This document shows positions 1-8,779 of a stretch of DNA of 64,000 nt, in pieces. Made by a program: the position numbers and the translations under genes. Position 1 is the first letter of the stretch. Each line of letters opens with the position of its first letter. Source of the DNA: Firmicutes bacterium HGW-Firmicutes-16 (GTDB lineage: Bacteria > Bacillota > Clostridia > Oscillospirales > Oscillospiraceae); NCBI GenBank assembly GCA_002841545.1, contig PGZZ01000002.1, forward strand, positions 524,912 to 588,911, written 5' to 3'. The notes beneath the pieces are model-generated. The model ran no database searches, was not told the DNA's origin, and was given only the letters and a program-made list of their open reading frames with translations.

Positions 1-397
1 GCTGGGCGGCGACTTCGGTGTCCGTCTCGGACTGAAAAACCCTACCGCGGTTTATAAGCATTTCTTTAAGCGGAGCAAAATTTTCGATTATTCCGTTATG
101 CACTATCGCGATGCGTCCGTTTTCGCTGACGTGCGGGTGCGAATTCACGTCCGAGGGCTTGCCGTGGGTCGCCCAGCGTGTGTGCCCGATACCGACGCAG
201 CCGGAAACGGTCTTTCCGTCGTCGCATTTTTCGCGGAGCACCGCAAGCCTTCCCATAGCTTTGACTATATCTATTCTCTCGCCGTCATTTACTGCAATTC
301 CGGCAGAATCATATCCTCTGTATTCTAACCTTTGCAGACCGTCCAATAGTATCGGGGCTGCCTGACGGCTGCCTGTATATCCGACTATTCCGCACAT
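1..397 (-). CDS. glmS: Glutamine-fructose-6-phosphate aminotransferase, N-terminal part (cut by window edge)
   Basis: GlmS makes glucosamine-6-phosphate from fructose-6-phosphate and glutamine, the first step toward UDP-GlcNAc and peptidoglycan. Only the first 132 residues are visible; they form the class II glutaminase domain. The start ATG (395-397) follows GGAGG at 405-409. Removing Met exposes Cys2, the catalytic nucleophile of the MCGIVGYTG start. The family motifs RWATHG (74-79), SHPH (86-89) and NGIIEN (101-106) are present. The isomerase domains lie beyond the left edge. PurF and AsnB share the Ntn glutaminase fold, but RWATHG and the RLEYRGYDS segment (23-31) are typical of GlmS. No glmS ribozyme was recognised in the 69 bases between this start and dapL. 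Confidence 0.93.
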   Translation of the reverse strand, partial: MCGIVGYTGSRQAAPILLDGLQRLEYRGYDSAGIAVNDGERIDIVKAMGRLAVLREKCDDGKTVSGCVGIGHTRWATHGKPSDVNSHPHVSENGRIAIVHNGIIENFAPLKEMLINRGRVFQSETDTEVAAQ

Positions 398-466
398 ATA
401 TATGACCTCCTGTTAAGTTCGGCTGACGCCGTTTTTACGTATTTTAACGGCGCAGGTTTAAACAAA

Positions 467-1678
467 CTATAATACTCCAACAACACGCTCGACTGCCTGC
501 TTGGTCGCTTCCGCGTCACCGAAGCCGGTCAGCCGTATAAAGCCCTCGCCCTCCGGTCCGAAGCCCGCACCGGGCGTTGTAACGACATTTGCTTCACGCA
601 GCAGCTTATCAAAGAAATCCCAGGAGGGCATACCATCCGGCGTTCTTGCCCAGATATAGGGCGAGTTCACTCCGCCGTGAACAGCAAGACCGGCGTCCTC
701 TAGTCCTTTTTTTATAACGCGCGCGTTATTCATATAATAAGCGATAATTTCGCGGTATTCCTTCTCTCCCTGTTCCGAAAACACCGCTTCGGCTCCACGC
801 TGCACAATATAGGAAGTACCATTAAATTTTGTTGACTGACGGCGCATCCAAACGTCGTTGAGGCTCTCGCCGCCGCGCTTCAGAGCCTTTGGTATGACCG
901 TGTAGCCACATCGTGTTCCTGTAAAACCGGCTGTTTTGGAAAAGCTGTTGAATTCGATCGCGCATTCCTCTGCGCCGCCTATTTCATAAATCGAGCGCGG
1001 CAAACCGGAATCCGAGATATACTCTCTGTACGCCGCGTCATACATGATGACGGCGTCGTTCCTGCGGGCATAGTCCACCCAGATTCTTAGCTGTTCCTTA
1101 GTCGCCACAGCACCTGTGGGATTGTTCGGAAAGCAGAGATAAATTATGTCCGGTGTCCTTACTGGGAGCTCAGGAATAAAGCCGTTTTGTTCGTTGCAGG
1201 GCAGATAGACGATATTCGTCCAGCGCTTGCCGTCCCAGTCACCGGCTCTTCCTGACATCGCGTTAGCGTCCACATATACGGGATATACGGGGTCGCACAC
1301 GGCGACGACGTTGTCCTCTGCAAAAATGTCTCCGATATTTCCGCAATCGCTTTTTGCACCGTCCGAAACGAATATCTCATCAGCTCTGATGGGAGCACCG
1401 AATGGCGCGTAATCGTGCCTAACTATCGCTTCGCGCAAAAATTCATAGCCCTCGTAGGGACCGTAACCCATGAAGGTGCTCTTATCCGCCATATCGTCAA
1501 CCGCCCTGTGCATCGCGGAGATTACCACATTGCTCAGCGGCTTGGTAACGTCGCCTATTCCGAGCTTAATAAGCTTCTTTTCCGGATTTGCGGTGGTGTA
1601 TTCCGCAGTTCTTCTTGCTATTTCAGCAAACAGATAGCTGCCCTGCAGTTTCGAAAAATTTTCGTTCATCTTGACCAT
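467..1678 (-). CDS. dapL: LL-diaminopimelate aminotransferase
   Basis: This PLP enzyme converts tetrahydrodipicolinate straight to LL-diaminopimelate with glutamate as amino donor, bypassing the acylated intermediates of lysine and peptidoglycan precursor synthesis. It has 403 residues, normal for DapL. The fold type I Schiff-base lysine is K248 in SFSKTAGFTG, and FPNNPTG (183-189) and YDAAYREY (213-220) are the cofactor-pocket motifs. It lies 21 bases downstream of dapF on the same strand, so the two form an operon for consecutive pathway steps. Met1 or Met4 could start; GAGGAG lies about 11 bases before Met1. AspC-like transaminases are the alternative, but the N-terminal LIKLGIGDVTKPL segment and the dapF neighbour favour DapL. 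Confidence 0.94.
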   Translation of the reverse strand: MVKMNENFSKLQGSYLFAEIARRTAEYTTANPEKKLIKLGIGDVTKPLSNVVISAMHRAVDDMADKSTFMGYGPYEGYEFLREAIVRHDYAPFGAPIRADEIFVSDGAKSDCGNIGDIFAEDNVVAVCDPVYPVYVDANAMSGRAGDWDGKRWTNIVYLPCNEQNGFIPELPVRTPDIIYLCFPNNPTGAVATKEQLRIWVDYARRNDAVIMYDAAYREYISDSGLPRSIYEIGGAEECAIEFNSFSKTAGFTGTRCGYTVIPKALKRGGESLNDVWMRRQSTKFNGTSYIVQRGAEAVFSEQGEKEYREIIAYYMNNARVIKKGLEDAGLAVHGGVNSPYIWARTPDGMPSWDFFDKLLREANVVTTPGAGFGPEGEGFIRLTGFGDAEATKQAVERVVGVL

Positions 1679-1699
1679 TTTATGAAACGCTCCTCAGAT

Positions 1700-2533
1700 T
1701 CAAATATATAACTCTCCGTCGAAGACCATGATTGCGGGACCCGTCAAATAGAGCTTGTTGTTATCCCTGTTCCACTCGACGAATAATTCACCGCCGCGCA
1801 GACGGACGGTTGCCGAATTTCCCGTGTGTCCGTTAAGCGCCGAGGCTACCGCTGACGCCGTAGCTCCCGTGCCGCAGGCGAGAGTCTCACCGCTGCCGCG
1901 CTCCCAGACACGCATCTTTATCGTATTCTTGTCGATGACCTCGACGAATTCTGTGTTTACGCGTTCGGGAAAAAGCGGATGGTTTTCAAATTTCGGTCCG
2001 ATGCTCTTGAGATCTAGAGCATCAACATCTTTAACAAACACTACCGCGTGGGGGTTCCCTACCGAAAGGGCGGTGACAAAGTATTCCGTGTCGCCCACAA
2101 TGACGGAGCGATTTACAAAATTTCTCCCATGCTCGGCAATGGGGATATATTGCGGGCGAAACTCGGGCGAGCCCATATCAACACGGACGGATTTTACGAT
2201 ACCGTCCTCAGCGTTCAGATCAAGCGTTTTTATCCCGCCGCCTGTCTCGATTTTGAGCATCGTTTTGTCGGTCAAACCCTTTTCATACACATATTTTCCA
2301 ACACAGCGGATGCCGTTGCCGCACATCTGGGCAGAGCTTCCATCCGCGTTATACATATCCATTTTATAATCGGCAATTTCCGAGGGGCAAATGCAGATGA
2401 GCCCATCACTCCCGACACCGAAATTACGATTTGATACGAGCCTTGAGAACTCGGGTCTGTCGAGAATTTGCTCATCGAAGCAGTTTACATACACATAGTC
2501 ATTGCCGCAGCCGTGCATCTTTGTGAATTTCAA
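1700..2533 (-). CDS. dapF: Diaminopimelate epimerase
   Basis: DapF interconverts LL- and meso-diaminopimelate without a cofactor, using two cysteines as acid and base. Both are visible: C71 in QMCGNGIRC and C220 in ETLACGTGA. The 277-residue length is normal. The frame opens with a GTG at 2540-2542, but that codon overlaps the AGGAGG ribosome binding site. The TTG at 2531-2533 sits 8 bases after AGGAGG and gives the family-typical KFTKMHG start, so TTG is chosen. dapL follows 21 bases downstream, making this the first gene of a two-step DAP operon. Confidence 0.94.
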   Translation of the reverse strand: MKFTKMHGCGNDYVYVNCFDEQILDRPEFSRLVSNRNFGVGSDGLICICPSEIADYKMDMYNADGSSAQMCGNGIRCVGKYVYEKGLTDKTMLKIETGGGIKTLDLNAEDGIVKSVRVDMGSPEFRPQYIPIAEHGRNFVNRSVIVGDTEYFVTALSVGNPHAVVFVKDVDALDLKSIGPKFENHPLFPERVNTEFVEVIDKNTIKMRVWERGSGETLACGTGATASAVASALNGHTGNSATVRLRGGELFVEWNRDNNKLYLTGPAIMVFDGELYI

Positions 2534-2617
2534 ATCGGTCACCTCCTGCTTTCAAATGCAGAAATTAATTCGATTACATCATATTTTACGCCCCGCAGGA
2601 AACGCTAATGTACGGGG

Positions 2618-3307
2618 GTGCATATTTTGGGTATTGTTTATTTAAGGACTTTGATTATCTATGTCGCGCTCATTTTCGCGATGAGACTGATGGGAAAACG
2701 TCAGCTCGGTGAAATTGAGCTTTCGGAGCTCGTTATAACCGTTCTTATTTCCGATATTGCGGCGCATCCTTTGCAGGACATTGGGATACCGCTTATGAAC
2801 GGCATCCTTCCCATTGTTATTCTGCTCTGCTGCGAATTGATAATCTCAGGCGTGATAGTGAAAAGCAATCTAGCTAAAGAGTTAATCTGTGGAAAGCCGT
2901 GTTTTATAATCGTAAACGGCGTCATCGATCAGAAGGAAATGAGAAAGAACCGCCTGACGCCGGACGAGCTGGCCGAGGAGCTGCGCGGCCAGAGCGTGCT
3001 GGACATCAGCATGATAAAATACGCAATATTGGAAACGGACGGAAGGCTGAACATAGTTCTCTTTCCGTCCGAACGTCCCGTTACCGCGGGTCAGATGAGC
3101 ATTGCAGCGGATGACAGCGGTTATCCCGTTGTAATAATCAACAACGGGCAGGTGGTTCGGAAGAACCTCCAAATATGCGGAAAAGACGAAAGATGGCTGC
3201 AAAAGGAGCTCTCCGCGAGAAAAGTTAGTGATCCTAAAGAGGTTTTTCTAATGTCGGTTAACAACGCCGGACAGATATATTTTGCTAAAGCGGAGGGCAA
3301 AAAATGA
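2618..3307 (+). CDS. DUF421 (YetF-type) membrane protein
   Basis: The protein belongs to the DUF421/YetF family, inner membrane proteins of unknown biochemical role that are common in Bacillus and clostridia. Three hydrophobic segments fill roughly residues 3-80 and include the family motif MRLMGKRQLGE. The rest (about 85-229) is the soluble YetF C-terminal domain. The frame starts at GTG 2618; a TTG at 2627 is about 8 bases after GGGGG (2614-2618) and may be the true start, removing three residues. The last codons overlap the DUF4363 gene by 4 bases, so the two are translationally coupled. Family assignment is firm and function is unknown. Confidence 0.85.
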   Translation: MHILGIVYLRTLIIYVALIFAMRLMGKRQLGEIELSELVITVLISDIAAHPLQDIGIPLMNGILPIVILLCCELIISGVIVKSNLAKELICGKPCFIIVNGVIDQKEMRKNRLTPDELAEELRGQSVLDISMIKYAILETDGRLNIVLFPSERPVTAGQMSIAADDSGYPVVIINNGQVVRKNLQICGKDERWLQKELSARKVSDPKEVFLMSVNNAGQIYFAKAEGKK

Positions 3308-3681
3308 TACGTGAAATAATAGCCGTTTCGCTGCTGTTCGCTCTACTCGCGCTCTCACTCTTCAATGTAAAATACATTGAAAACAAGACCGATATTCTCG
3401 CAAACGAGATTGAGCAGGCGCACGAGCTGTATCAAAACGGCGACAATGAAGGCGCCGCCTCTCACGTCGAGGAATCGCTGAACAATTGGCTGAGCTGGGA
3501 ATCCTATTCGCATATTATGCTTCGACACAGTGAAATCGACATAATTACAGGCGCATACTTTGCACTGCTCGAGGAACTGGAAGGTGATGCAAAAGTAACC
3601 GGCGCATCGTTCGATGCGCTGATAGAAACTCTTAACGATATTGCAAAAAAGGAGCGTATAACTTTAGGCTCACTGCTATAG
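3304..3681 (+). CDS. DUF4363 family small membrane-anchored protein
   Basis: This 125-residue protein has one N-terminal hydrophobic segment (about 4-22) and a mostly helical outer part rich in Glu, resembling DUF4363 proteins that accompany DUF421 genes in clostridia. The ATG overlaps the DUF421 stop (ATGA), implying coupled translation and probably a shared complex at the membrane. No catalytic motif is seen. The gene converges on nrdR with only 23 bases between stop codons, and I see no terminator hairpin there. Confidence 0.75.
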   Translation: MIREIIAVSLLFALLALSLFNVKYIENKTDILANEIEQAHELYQNGDNEGAASHVEESLNNWLSWESYSHIMLRHSEIDIITGAYFALLEELEGDAKVTGASFDALIETLNDIAKKERITLGSLL

Positions 3682-3704
3682 TACTCTGTAAATGTTATAG
3701 AATA

Positions 3705-4163
3705 CTAGTTCTTCTTGTCTATGAGCTTCTGAAGCTCCTCAAAGAAGGTGTTGACATCCTTGAACTGGCGATATACTGAGGCAAAACGGACATAGGCGAC
3801 CTCGTCTACAGTCTTGAGCTTACTCATGACCATTTCGCCGATCTCAACAGTTGAAACCTCGCGCTCGAGCGAGTTCTGCAGCTCCTGTTCAATTTCGTCC
3901 GCAATTTTTTCAAGTGCCTGAAGCGAGACAGGACGCTTTTCGCAAGCTCTGAGCATTCCGTTCATGATCTTAATCTTGTCGAAGGTTTGACGTGAGCCAT
4001 CACGCTTAACTACAACGAGCGGCAGACGCTCCATTATCTCATAAGTTGTAAATCTCTTCTGGCAGGCAAGGCACTCCCTGCGGCGGCGGATTGTTGCTCC
4101 CTCTTCCGCGGGACGCGAGTCGATAACTTTGCTTTCGGCATAGCCGCAAAACGGACATCTCAT
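3705..4163 (-). CDS. nrdR: Transcriptional repressor NrdR
   Basis: NrdR represses ribonucleotide reductase genes by sensing ATP/dATP through an ATP-cone domain. The N-terminal zinc ribbon shows C3, C6, C31 and C34 (RCPFCG ... ECLACQKRF), followed by basic RRRRE and the ATP-cone (about 49-139). The open frame extends to a TTG at 4178, but the ATG at 4161-4163 is 7 bases after GAGGAG and gives the canonical MRCPFCG start. Length is 152, normal. Two NrdR-box-like palindromes lie upstream, consistent with autoregulation. No reductase gene is in the window. Confidence 0.95.
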   Translation of the reverse strand: MRCPFCGYAESKVIDSRPAEEGATIRRRRECLACQKRFTTYEIMERLPLVVVKRDGSRQTFDKIKIMNGMLRACEKRPVSLQALEKIADEIEQELQNSLEREVSTVEIGEMVMSKLKTVDEVAYVRFASVYRQFKDVNTFFEELQKLIDKKN

Positions 4164-4239
4164 AACAGTTCTCCTCAAAAACAGTATTTTTTTCTTCGCC
4201 CTGTTACTCTTTCATATTGCTCTTTATTTTGGTATTTTA

Positions 4240-4275
4240 ACACATTTTTGTTGCCAGTGCTACACATATTTGTGT
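4240..4275. promoter_or_regulatory. Candidate pair of NrdR boxes upstream of nrdR
   Basis: Two related palindromic 14-mers lie 22 bases apart, about two helical turns: ACACATTTTTGTTG at 4240-4253 and ACACATATTTGTGT at 4262-4275. The second is a near-perfect dyad resembling the published NrdR box. NrdR binds paired, helically phased boxes, so the spacing supports the call. A TAAAAT that could be the -10 of nrdR overlaps the first box. Inferred from pattern only. Confidence 0.5.
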
Positions 4276-4358
4276 TCTCGTAGCTATATTCACACTTTAT
4301 TTACTATATATGGTTATTACGACGAATTTTAGTACGATAATAGGCGGTACTTGTACGT

Positions 4359-4952
4359 TCAGCCGAAATCGTTCAAAGGCAATTTCAGGAATTCCTCCCT
4401 CGTCATCAGAACATTTAAAACGTCCAGCATCGCGTTAGGGGAGAGCTTTGCGGGCAGGTTAAGCTTCTTCAAAAGTGCCAGCCTTTTTGCGTTGCTGTCC
4501 TTTCCTCCGGAGAGTCCCACTTCAAAAAGGTCCGTCTTCGTGATGAGTTCGGCAGGTTCTGCCCCCGCCACTTCGTTGATGGAAACGCCCGCATTCTTTA
4601 AAGCCGTTTCAATCACCTCACGGCTCATACCCTCAACACCGAGCTTGCCCTCCTTCGAAGGAATGCTCTTTCGCCTTTCCTTACCCACGATATCGGGTAT
4701 GTAGGCGTGCTTGATATATTTGGGGTCAATCGCACCCTTTAAGAAATTTCTTATGACAAATCCAGCTCCGTCGCTGTCCGTAAGCACAACAAGTCCCCTC
4801 GTTTCCGCGAGACGGCGGAAAAGAGCGAGTTTTTGCCTGTCGGAAAAGATACCGAAGCCCTCTGTTTCGATTATAGTGCCGTCGATGATTTGACTCAGTG
4901 TATTTTTATCATAGCGTCCCTCAACTATGATGACCTCTTTAACGCTAATCAT
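4359..4952 (-). CDS. rnmV: Ribonuclease M5 (5S rRNA maturation)
   Basis: RNase M5 trims 5S rRNA precursors in Firmicutes using a TOPRIM nuclease domain. The TOPRIM acidic residues are visible as E11 (VEGRYD) and D59/D61 (TDSDGAG). The C-terminal part (about 100-197) is the M5-specific DUF4093 region. Length 197 is normal. The ATG overlaps the end of holA by 4 bases, so this gene is translated as part of the comEC-holA-rnmV run. It usually neighbours ksgA, which is absent here. Other small TOPRIM proteins are possible, but the SKEGKLGVEGM segment fits M5. Confidence 0.9.
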   Translation of the reverse strand: MISVKEVIIVEGRYDKNTLSQIIDGTIIETEGFGIFSDRQKLALFRRLAETRGLVVLTDSDGAGFVIRNFLKGAIDPKYIKHAYIPDIVGKERRKSIPSKEGKLGVEGMSREVIETALKNAGVSINEVAGAEPAELITKTDLFEVGLSGGKDSNAKRLALLKKLNLPAKLSPNAMLDVLNVLMTREEFLKLPLNDFG

Positions 4953-5992
4953 TTTTTATCACCCACTGCGACTCGGAGCAGCAGCTCTTTCAAAATGTTC
5001 TCGTCGTCCTCGGAGGAGCTCTTCATCCGGTAATCGCTCTCCGCACAAAGCTCTACTGCTCTTTTTAGCTGTGCGGTCTTAAAGCCGGCGGCGGACTTCA
5101 AAAGCTTATCCGCGAGAAAGGAGTAGCTGATTCCGCAGCTTTCCATAACAAAATCGCGGCCCAGTCCCCTGTCCAGCGCGACACGCGCCGTGTAAAGCCG
5201 TCTCATCTGAAAGCCTATCATCGCAAGGATTTTAATCGGATGCTCGCCGGACTGCAAAAGCTCCGCCATAAGATAAGCCGCCCTGTCGTAGTCCTTTTCT
5301 GAAAGCCTGTCCGTCATTTCGAAAACGCTCGCTTCGGGTATACGCTGTGCTGTCCTGTCGATGTCCGCTGATGTTACGGTATCGCTCTTTGCGTAGCCCG
5401 CGATTTTATCAATCTCTGGTATCAGTCTTGTCATCAGCTCGCCTGAGGTGAAAATGAGCTTTTCGCACTCAGCCCTTCCGATATTTTTGCCAATAGCCGC
5501 AAAGCGGCGCGAAATCCAATTAATCAGAAGGCTCTGCGGCTGTGTGGTAAATTCGATTGCGCTGCCGAGCTTTTTTATCGTCTTAACCGCTGTAAGCCTT
5601 CCGTCGGGCTCATAGCCTATCGGCAGCAGAAGCACAACCGTCGAGTATTCGGGAATATCAGAAACTATGCTTTTGAGCCTTTCCGCATCCTCGTCCTTGA
5701 CGGAATTGATTTCAAAATCGTGCACCTCGATGAGCGTTCGCTCACCCATAAACGGCACAGCGTCCACTGCCTCGGTCAGCTTCTGCAAATTGAGAGATAC
5801 GCCAGTCAGCCTGTGATGGTTGAAATCGGCGCTGCCGCCGTCGAGACAGAGCTTCTTCAACTCCTCAAAAAAGCTTTCACGCAGATAATCCTCCGCTCCC
5901 CAGAGCAGATATAGTCTTTCAGGGCCCTTGTCCCGAAGCTCGCGCAGGACGGCACCGTAGTCTGTCTTTTTGTCCTTATCGTTCTTTGCCAC
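4949..5992 (-). CDS. holA: DNA polymerase III subunit delta
   Basis: HolA is the wrench subunit of the clamp loader that opens the beta clamp. The 347-residue protein has the family layout: an N-terminal AAA-like domain beginning LYLLWGAEDYL (27-37), a middle lid region and a C-terminal helical collar. It is often next to comEC in Firmicutes, as here. The start is GTG at 5990-5992, 6 bases after AAGGAGGGC. The gene lies 13 bases after comEC and overlaps rnmV by 4 bases. No truncation is apparent. Confidence 0.88.
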   Translation of the reverse strand: MAKNDKDKKTDYGAVLRELRDKGPERLYLLWGAEDYLRESFFEELKKLCLDGGSADFNHHRLTGVSLNLQKLTEAVDAVPFMGERTLIEVHDFEINSVKDEDAERLKSIVSDIPEYSTVVLLLPIGYEPDGRLTAVKTIKKLGSAIEFTTQPQSLLINWISRRFAAIGKNIGRAECEKLIFTSGELMTRLIPEIDKIAGYAKSDTVTSADIDRTAQRIPEASVFEMTDRLSEKDYDRAAYLMAELLQSGEHPIKILAMIGFQMRRLYTARVALDRGLGRDFVMESCGISYSFLADKLLKSAAGFKTAQLKRAVELCAESDYRMKSSSEDDENILKELLLRVAVGDKK

Positions 5993-6005
5993 GAAATCGC
6001 CCTCC

Positions 6006-8294
6006 TTATCCGTCTATGTTGAAAATAATATTGCCTTCTTCGTCTGTTCTGAATATTCGCATGCCCGCTTCTTCGAACCGTGAAAGCGCTTCTTCGGTCG
6101 GATGCCCATATGTATTGTAACCGCAGGAGACCGCCGCATATTCCGCGTTTAGCGCAGTTAAAAGCGCAGCAGAGCTTGAGGTCTTCGAGCCGTGATGCCC
6201 CGCGATGAAAAGCTCGGCATCCGGCAGTTCGTGAGCGGCGATGAACTCCTCTTCCTCCGAAATTCCGGCGTCCCCGCTGACAAGAATATCAAAATCTTCA
6301 ATACTTGCGAGAAATATAAGCGATGGCTCATTCTGGCTGAAGGTCGGATAAACACTTATTTTCAAATCAGCGGCATTCACCTCCGCGTCTCGAATTATTA
6401 TGTAAACCTCTATGCCGAGCTTTTCGGCAAGCTCAAGTATCTTTCCGTGCAAGGCCTTGTCATATGAGCCATCAGGAATGGCAAGCCGCTTAACATCGAC
6501 TCGGCTCATGAGGCGCATCACGCCGTTTACATGGTCGTCGTCGAAATGCGTGAGCATTAAGATATCAACCGTACTCCTTCCGCTCCCTAAAAGCAGACCC
6601 GCAACGGTGTCTCCGGCGTTCATGTTCTTGCCCTTTCCGCCGCAATCGATAACTACAGTAGCATCACCATCCGTAAAAATAAGGCTTTGCCCCTGGCCGA
6701 CGTCAACGACCGTGATGCTGCCGTCATCGTCCCTTATGCAGAACTGCGAAACAAGTATCACGCAGCACAGCGAGATGACTGCAAGGCAGACCGGAATCGC
6801 AGGACGGAAGCCTTCTTTTCTGCGAAACACATAGCAGCAAATAACTATTATGTAAACCAGTGCGAGCCACCAGCCAAAAAAGTTCCCTCGCGTGTATACA
6901 GCGGCATATGGAACCGAGGCGGCAACACCAACCAGTGCAATGATATACCTTGCAAGCAGACTTGTCAAAGCGCCAAGCAGTCCTCCGGCCGGCAGCCAGA
7001 TAAAGCCGAGAACGCAGGAGATATAGCCCAGAATGAAGGCTGCGGAAATTGCCCAGAAAATGAGGACGTTAACAAGGATTCCGATAAGTGAAACGTAGCC
7101 GAAATAGAAGGCAGCGACAGGCGTTGTAAAGACGAGCGCCCCCAGCGTTGCGGCGAAGGCGGCGCCGGCGCCCGTAAGGAACTTTCGAAGTGCTTTTTTC
7201 GGGAGGCTGTCCGTCTTCCCGTTTTTGGCTTTCACTTTAAGCTGCATCGACTTATAAATCTTTGGGGTTATTAGTATCATGCCCAGCATCGCGGCAAACG
7301 AAAGCTGCAGACTAATTGACGCACAAGCGGCAGGGTTTATCATAAGGAGCAGCGCTAGTATCGCTGTAAGCGAGGTCAGCCCATCGTTTTCTCTTCGAAT
7401 AAGCGGGGCAATGAGCACCGTTGTTATCATGAACGCCGCTCTGACGACCGAAGGTGTTGCCCCCGCGAATGGAACGAAAATCCATACTATCGGTATCGCA
7501 ACTAGCGAGGCGAGCTTTTTTCGACGCACAATCAATTGTATGAAGCCCACAAGGAAGGCTACGTTCATACCTGACACCGCGACGACGTGCAAAATTCCCG
7601 ACTCTGCCATATTTGCATAGAGCACCGTGTCCTCATATAGCAGGCTCGTGTCGCCTGTCAAAAGCGCGGTCATGAGCGGTGCGGTTTTCTGGGGAAATAC
7701 TTTTAACGAGATGTCCTTTATGTTTTTGGCAAGAGTCTTTGGGAAATACATAAATGAAAAGTCACTTTTATCAGTGACCTTAATCTCACCGTTCGGATAG
7801 CAGAGAAGGTATACGTCTTTCGCGTTGTAACCGCTGAAGGCTTCGCCGTAGCGCTCGTCGGCAGACTTGAATCGAACGTACGCTTCAATGTTGTCCCCGG
7901 GCAAAACCCCATCAATTTCGTCACCGTAAGCATAGAGCAAGGTTGTGAGGTGCGGAGAATCGTCTCCTGTGATCCTGACTGTTACAGTCGAATAGTTCTC
8001 GCGTATCTCGGGATAGTCCGTGACCCTTGCGGTCACTAATTTTTCTGTTCCCGAAATTTCATCTGCAGGCACGGCTTTATACAAATATGAAACATAGCTC
8101 ACTGAGAAGCCGACTGCGGCGGAAAGAAATATCAGCAGTACTCGCGTACGCGTATCGCCTTTTAAAAACAGGGCCGATAACGAGAGCAAGGCACAAAGCG
8201 CGGCACAGGCGAAATATAAGCTGGGCGGTATGAGATAATGTGAGACAAAAACCGCGACAGAAAAAGCAGCCGCCGCAGTCGCGAGTTTTCGCAT
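6006..8294 (-). CDS. comEC: ComEC/Rec2 DNA uptake channel protein
   Basis: ComEC forms the inner membrane channel for single-stranded DNA in natural transformation. The 762-residue protein has N-terminal membrane helices (about 5-75), the extracellular DUF4131/OB-like region, the competence helix bundle (about 215-510) and a C-terminal metallo-beta-lactamase domain with the metal motif LTHFDDDHVNG and a later GHHGS. Length is typical of a full three-domain ComEC. It is the first gene of comEC-holA-rnmV, starting from ATG behind GGGGAGGG. No other competence gene is in the window, so actual transformability cannot be judged. Confidence 0.93.
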   Translation of the reverse strand: MRKLATAAAAFSVAVFVSHYLIPPSLYFACAALCALLSLSALFLKGDTRTRVLLIFLSAAVGFSVSYVSYLYKAVPADEISGTEKLVTARVTDYPEIRENYSTVTVRITGDDSPHLTTLLYAYGDEIDGVLPGDNIEAYVRFKSADERYGEAFSGYNAKDVYLLCYPNGEIKVTDKSDFSFMYFPKTLAKNIKDISLKVFPQKTAPLMTALLTGDTSLLYEDTVLYANMAESGILHVVAVSGMNVAFLVGFIQLIVRRKKLASLVAIPIVWIFVPFAGATPSVVRAAFMITTVLIAPLIRRENDGLTSLTAILALLLMINPAACASISLQLSFAAMLGMILITPKIYKSMQLKVKAKNGKTDSLPKKALRKFLTGAGAAFAATLGALVFTTPVAAFYFGYVSLIGILVNVLIFWAISAAFILGYISCVLGFIWLPAGGLLGALTSLLARYIIALVGVAASVPYAAVYTRGNFFGWWLALVYIIVICCYVFRRKEGFRPAIPVCLAVISLCCVILVSQFCIRDDDGSITVVDVGQGQSLIFTDGDATVVIDCGGKGKNMNAGDTVAGLLLGSGRSTVDILMLTHFDDDHVNGVMRLMSRVDVKRLAIPDGSYDKALHGKILELAEKLGIEVYIIIRDAEVNAADLKISVYPTFSQNEPSLIFLASIEDFDILVSGDAGISEEEEFIAAHELPDAELFIAGHHGSKTSSSAALLTALNAEYAAVSCGYNTYGHPTEEALSRFEEAGMRIFRTDEEGNIIFNIDG

Positions 8295-8321
8295 ATTCTA
8301 TCCCTCCCCTTCCCCGATTTA

Positions 8322-8351
8322 TTAAAAACGGCGGACATTTCTGCCCGCCGT
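8322..8351 (-). terminator. Rho-independent terminator after the HIT gene
   Basis: On the minus strand ACGGCGG and CCGCCGT pair around a 10-base loop and are followed by a run of five T. It lies between the HIT gene and comEC and should end the alaS-HIT transcript. Confidence 0.8.
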
Positions 8352-8403
8352 CAGGCGTTTATTCATCGCTTGCCGAAAACGTATCTTTCTAGGGTATTGC
8401 TTT

Positions 8404-8745
8404 TTACACCAGCGTTTCTCCGAGAGGTTTTCCGGCAAGCACGTGGAAGTGAATGTGCGGAACTGTCTGTCCCGCGTTTTCGCCGCAATTATTGATGACG
8501 CGGAAGCCATTTTCAAGCTTCTTCTGCACCGCGAGTTTCGCGATAACTTCGAAGCAGTGGGCAACAATGTCCGAATTCACGGGCGTTATATCAGCCGCTG
8601 ACTTTATGTGTTCTTTGGGAACCACCAGAAAATGGACCGGTGCCTGCGGGTGTATATCGCGGAACGCCACAACCTTGTCGTCCTCATAAATCTTGTCGGA
8701 GGGGATTTCTCCAGCGGCTATTTTGCAGAAAATACAGTCTGTCAT
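8404..8745 (-). CDS. HIT family (HinT-like) nucleotide hydrolase
   Basis: HinT-like histidine triad proteins hydrolyse nucleoside phosphoramidates, including acyl-AMP species released by aminoacyl-tRNA synthetases. The active-site triad is H97-x-H99-x-H101 in VPHIHFHVLAG, and the N-terminus carries the CxxC pair C4/C7. Length 113 is normal. A strong AAAGGAGG precedes the ATG. The gene is 34 bases downstream of alaS on the same strand, and a terminator follows. Co-transcription with a synthetase fits the aminoacyl-adenylate link, though that link is inferred here. Confidence 0.92.
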   Translation of the reverse strand: MTDCIFCKIAAGEIPSDKIYEDDKVVAFRDIHPQAPVHFLVVPKEHIKSAADITPVNSDIVAHCFEVIAKLAVQKKLENGFRVINNCGENAGQTVPHIHFHVLAGKPLGETLV

Positions 8746-8779
8746 TTTAATCCTCCTTTAGCATAACGCGTAGAAAAGC

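Noticed and set aside
398..466. glmS ribozyme in the glmS leader
   Set aside because: The gap to dapL is only 69 bases and lacks the ribozyme core, so none is present next to the start codon.
1755..2369. 204-residue open frame on the plus strand
   Set aside because: Antisense to dapF; no ribosome binding site.
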